This document shows positions 35,667 through 38,662 of a DNA stretch of 38,662 nt, piece by piece. The stretch's first letter is position 1, and every line of letters begins with the position of its first letter. The position numbers and the translations under genes are program-made. The notes beneath the pieces were generated by a model that saw only the letters and a program-made list of their open reading frames with translations, ran no database searches and was not told where the DNA came from. The stretch is from CAYVTV01 sp964526475. Lineage in GTDB: Bacteria; Bacteroidota; Bacteroidia; Bacteroidales; GCA-2748055. The stretch lies in assembly GCA_964526475.1 (NCBI GenBank), contig CAZGKF010000036.1, positions 1 through 38,662 of the forward strand, read 5' to 3'.

Positions 35667-35719
35667 TAACAAAATCCCTTTTTTTATGAATAATTCAGGT
35701 TAGAAATTAATAAATAGAA

Positions 35720-37018
35720 ATGAGAAGTATCTTAAATTCTGAAAAAAGTAAACCCCAGGCCACCTGGATAACAATTGGGACAATAGGATTGTTTTTCTTT
35801 ATTTTTGGTTTTGTTACCTGGTTGAATGGGATACTTATACCATATCTTAAAATTTCCTGTGAACTGAATCATTTCCAATCATACCTTGTTGCATTTGCGT
35901 TTTATATTGCCTATGTGATCATGGCAGGTCCATCATCCTGGCTGCTGAAACGAACAAGCCTTAAGTCGGGAATGATGATAGGGTTATTTATTATGGCTAC
36001 CGGTGCCCTGCTTTTCATACCCGCTGCAATGACAAGGACCTATTATATCTTTCTTACCGGCCTGTTCATACTGGGAAGCGGACTGGCTATTATGCAGACC
36101 GCATCAAATCCATATATTACCATCCTGGGGCCAATTGAAAGTGCAGCTTCCCGGATAAGCATTATGGGGATAGCCAATAAAACGGCGGGCATAATTGCCA
36201 CTTTTTTATTTGGGGTAATGGCATTAAGTGACGGTGATAAATTAATGGCAAAACTTAATTCCTTAGACAGCATTCAGAGATCTGTTTTGCTGGATGAACT
36301 GGCTTCCAGAGTCGTAGTCCCTTACCTTGTTATGGCAGGAATTCTTGTAACTATCGGCATCATGATAAAATTATCAAACCTGCCCGACATTGATCCTGAA
36401 GTTCAAAATGCCGGAGAAGATACAAAAGATAACTCCAGCAAGACATCCATTTTCCAGTTTCCATTCCTCTTGCTTGGCGTAGTGGCAATATTTTGCGGTG
36501 TAGGAGTGGAAATAGTTGCAGGCGATACCATAATCAGCTATGGTCTAAGTCAGGGAATACCTATTTCAGTTGCAAAACATTTTACTTCATTTACATTGCT
36601 TGCTTCAATACTGGGCTATACTTTGGGGATCATTGCTATTCCAAGGTTTATTTCGCAAGGTAATGCCCTTAAAATATGTGCCTTGCTGGGGGTGTTCTTT
36701 ACACTTTCAGCCACAGTATCGCCAAAAATGGTATCGGTTCTTTTTATAGCCTTACTTGGTCTGGCTAACTCTCTAATTTGGCCGGCAGTATGGCCCCTTG
36801 CTATAGAAGGACTAGGCAGGTTTACCGGTATAGGATCATCCCTTTTGATCATGGGAAATTTAGGGGGTGCTCTCCTGCCTTTGCTTTATGGACGACTTGC
36901 GGATATTATTGATCCTAAAACTGCCTACCTCTTCGTAATCCCTTTTTACATTTTTATTTTATTCTATGCCATTAAAGGTCACAAAATTGGTAAAAATGTA
37001 AAGGGAATAGTCCGGTAG
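35720..37018 (+). CDS. Sugar MFS transporter, FucP/GluP type
   Basis: A 432-residue protein with twelve predicted membrane segments and the FucP/GluP signature: FFIFGFVTWLNGILIPYLK in the first helix, LILGSGLAIMQTASNPYIT-like sequence in helix four (GSGLAIMQTASNPYI) and SRISIMGIANKTAGI. These proton symporters of the cytoplasmic membrane import fucose, glucose, galactose or related sugars. A long cytoplasmic loop (about 220-245) separates the halves. It starts at ATG 35720, shortly after the IS1380 end, and is followed 83 bases later by a URO-D family gene, with which it probably forms an operon. Substrate unknown. Confidence 0.92.
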   Translation: MRSILNSEKSKPQATWITIGTIGLFFFIFGFVTWLNGILIPYLKISCELNHFQSYLVAFAFYIAYVIMAGPSSWLLKRTSLKSGMMIGLFIMATGALLFIPAAMTRTYYIFLTGLFILGSGLAIMQTASNPYITILGPIESAASRISIMGIANKTAGIIATFLFGVMALSDGDKLMAKLNSLDSIQRSVLLDELASRVVVPYLVMAGILVTIGIMIKLSNLPDIDPEVQNAGEDTKDNSSKTSIFQFPFLLLGVVAIFCGVGVEIVAGDTIISYGLSQGIPISVAKHFTSFTLLASILGYTLGIIAIPRFISQGNALKICALLGVFFTLSATVSPKMVSVLFIALLGLANSLIWPAVWPLAIEGLGRFTGIGSSLLIMGNLGGALLPLLYGRLADIIDPKTAYLFVIPFYIFILFYAIKGHKIGKNVKGIVR

Positions 37019-37101
37019 GTATTACTTCTTCTATTGATGAAAGAATAGAAAATTTACCGGTATTTTAAAGTACTTGTTATTAATTAAAATAATTCTCTGT
37101 T

Positions 37102-38181
37102 ATGATAAAAATTCAGGCAAGTGTTTCCAAAGGATGGCTTAATAAGCATGGTGGATTTGTTTTTCCCGATCAATATTACCTTGATCCCGTATTCAGGAGG
37201 GAACAGGATATAAAAATAAACCGCTTTGTCAGGGAACGATTCCCGGAATATGCCATCTACAATATGGAAGATAATCTTGTTCAGGCCGGTTTTGTAAAAG
37301 ATAACCAGGTCCTTGTCGGTGCTATTCAACCAAATATGATCCTGGCTGCCATACTAGGAGCCAGTTTCTCCTTCTTCGAAGATAAGGACGCAGATATTAT
37401 GGGCAAACCACTGGAGCACATATCTGATATTAATGAATTACCTCCTTTGAAGGATATTCTGGAACATTCTCTGGTAAAAGACCTGGAAAACCAAATGCAG
37501 GCAACCACAGAAGCTCATCCGGAACTGAGGATCATCCCTCCCTTTTTCTGGGATGAATCAGGTCGTGCTACTATCCATGGAGTTATTACCACCTCCCTGA
37601 AACTGACCGGAGATAATATCATGACGATTATGATGACCGATCCGGAGCTTGCTCACGCCATTCATCAATGGATTACGGATGCGTATATTGTTTTGATACA
37701 ACATTTTGCATCCCTGGGGAACCTGTCAATCTCTTCCGTTCATGTTGGAGAATGTGCCGGAACAATGATATCATCAGAATTGTATCAGGATTTTGTTGTT
37801 CCGTATATCGATCAGCTGGGTGATAAATTGGGAGCTATTCGTCTTCATTCATGTGGTTTATCAGACCATCTTATCGCACCTGCTGCACACATTCATCATT
37901 TAAAAATTATTGATACCGGTTCAGGCACATCCATACTTAAGATCAGGGAGATCATGGGAAGGGAATTTGAGATTAATGTCTTTCCTCCTACAGATATTCT
38001 TGTAGAGGGATCACCTCCATCAAAGGTAATTGAATGGCTTAACAAAATCTTGTCAGAGAACCAGGGAGGCCCTTTACAAATAGCATATCACCTCGAACCG
38101 GATTATGATGTCAAAAACGGACTGATAATTCACCAGGAACTGGAAAAAAGAGGATTGATTTCTTCAGGAAGATTGTATTGA
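37102..38181 (+). CDS. Uroporphyrinogen decarboxylase (URO-D) family protein, not HemE
   Basis: A 359-residue TIM-barrel protein of the URO-D/MtaA superfamily. HVGECAGTMIS (His214, Glu217, Cys218) and RLHSCGLSDHL (His249, Cys251) match the metal-site region of cobalamin-dependent methyltransferase MtaA/MtbA-like members. The HemE N-terminal PVWxMRQAGR signature is absent; the N-terminus reads ASVSKGWLNKHGGF instead, so heme synthesis is very unlikely. Many such proteins lie in sugar-use clusters with no known reaction. It follows the sugar transporter by 83 bases and ends eight bases before a broken aldolase gene on the other strand. Confidence 0.85.
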   Translation: MIKIQASVSKGWLNKHGGFVFPDQYYLDPVFRREQDIKINRFVRERFPEYAIYNMEDNLVQAGFVKDNQVLVGAIQPNMILAAILGASFSFFEDKDADIMGKPLEHISDINELPPLKDILEHSLVKDLENQMQATTEAHPELRIIPPFFWDESGRATIHGVITTSLKLTGDNIMTIMMTDPELAHAIHQWITDAYIVLIQHFASLGNLSISSVHVGECAGTMISSELYQDFVVPYIDQLGDKLGAIRLHSCGLSDHLIAPAAHIHHLKIIDTGSGTSILKIREIMGREFEINVFPPTDILVEGSPPSKVIEWLNKILSENQGGPLQIAYHLEPDYDVKNGLIIHQELEKRGLISSGRLY

Positions 38182-38188
38182 CGGGGAT

Positions 38189-38604
38189 TACCCCATGTAT
38201 ATGTGCAATCTCCACTACCCTTTGTGTAATTTCAATGTTTTTTTCAATCGGATACTCACTGGCATCGATCATAACCGAATCAAACCCGGCATCAATACAC
38301 CTTTGAGCAAGCTCAAAGGAGTCACTATGATCGAGATGTATCCAGCCTTCAATACCCGATTCAGCAATTTCAGTTCTGGCCATTGATACGGCCTGAGCAA
38401 GCCCCATATATTCGATGGAACTGCGTGTAAGCTGAAGGATTATTGGTTTATTTAAATTTTTTGCTGCCTGAACAATTCCACGAAGGGTCTCAAAGTTATA
38501 ATAATTTGTTGCCAGAAGAGCTGAATTATCAGCCGTGCACTTTTTAAATGTTCAATTGTTGCATATCCATCGAACACAGCTATATTATTAAGAGGTGAAA
38601 ACAA
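38189..38604 (-). pseudogene. Class II ketose-bisphosphate aldolase remnant (frameshifted, 3'-truncated)
   Basis: Read on the minus strand, NIAVFDGYATIEHLKSAR (up to about 38534) and, after a one-base shift, ADNSALLATNYYNFETLRGI...LTRSSIEYMGLAQAV, then WIHLDHSDSFELAQRCIDAG and FDSVMIDASEYPIEKNI form the first half of a GatY/KbaY/FbaA-type aldolase. HLDH holds the zinc-site histidine and the VMIDAS strand is typical. The match stops after IAHIHGV at 38189, where intact enzymes go on with VEAELG. The break at about 38533 is a missing base in CGG(G)CT. The gene is therefore broken twice. Its true 5' start is not resolved. Confidence 0.8.
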
Positions 38605-38662
38605 AGAATGTAACCAGAAAATAAATATGTTCTAAAATCGGAAAATAACGATGTACTGTTTT

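Larger units (their letters stand above)
34262..35690 (-). mobile_element. IS1380-family insertion sequence
   Basis: The element consists of one transposase gene and an upstream non-coding end with a strong hairpin. Length, about 1.4 kb, is right for IS1380. I could not find convincing terminal inverted repeats or a target-site duplication by eye: the right end probably lies in the GGGATTTTG region (35675-35690 read on the minus strand) and the left end near 34262-34285, where transposase and receptor frames meet. The missing repeats and the missing receptor front suggest one end was lost or recombined. Confidence 0.75.

Noticed and set aside
37102..38181. HemE, heme biosynthesis uroporphyrinogen decarboxylase
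   Set aside because: The N-terminal RQAGR signature of HemE is absent and the His-x-Cys pair of the methyltransferase branch is present.

Overview
The window is a piece of a Bacteroidota chromosome, most likely an environmental or gut member of the Bacteroidales/Marinilabiliales type; this is inferred, since no marker gene fixes the lineage. The signs are: AT-rich DNA with few Shine-Dalgarno sites, -7 boxes of the TAnnTTTG kind, a TonB-dependent receptor with an N-terminal carboxypeptidase-regulatory-like domain, a secreted subtilase ending in a type IX secretion (T9SS) sorting domain, a DUF3822-rsmD pair, an IS1380-family element and a FucP/GluP-type sugar transporter.

Layout. (1) 1-3.5 kb: the tail of an unknown gene, a RecD-like helicase (minus strand), then a tight plus-strand trio: a one-TM protein, a DUF3822 protein and the 16S rRNA methyltransferase RsmD. 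(2) 3.5-7.4 kb: a clear TPP riboswitch leads a TonB-dependent receptor, which is therefore predicted to import thiamin or a precursor; a GNAT acetyltransferase and an exported protein of unknown function follow. (3) 7.4-16 kb: two large sensor kinases in tandem, one MASE1-PAS4-HisKA-HATPase and one REC-PAS-PAS-GAF-PAS-HisKA-HATPase-REC, with an oligopeptide-type binding lipoprotein 6 bases after the second. No DNA-binding regulator is present. (4) 16-21.4 kb: a cytoplasmic trypsin-fold protein that has lost its catalytic His, converging on a minus-strand run of MORN-like protein, T9SS-exported subtilase, xseA and xseB. (5) 21.4-27 kb: dnaK, then panB-rluA, a repeat-rich 747-base gap and a glucosaminidase with LysM domains. 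(6) 27-33.5 kb: a minus-strand, mostly overlapping run of lptF/G-type permease, two glycosyltransferases, ribBA and fmt, with a START-like gene upstream. (7) 33.6-38.7 kb: a scarred region. The 3' part of a TonB receptor gene abuts an IS1380 element, and its 5' part is not found beyond the element. After that come a sugar MFS transporter, a uroporphyrinogen-decarboxylase-family protein that is not HemE, and a frameshifted, 3'-truncated class II aldolase remnant.

Most of the window is ordinary chromosomal backbone. The points most worth a second look are the His-to-Gln trypsin-fold pseudoenzyme, the kinase pair with its binding lipoprotein, the two broken genes bounding the IS1380-to-aldolase segment, and a hairpin-forming repeat built on CTCTGTG/CACAGAG that occurs in two gaps 3.8 kb apart. 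No tRNA, rRNA, CRISPR array or phage module was seen. All functional calls rest on reading motifs by eye; no database search was possible.
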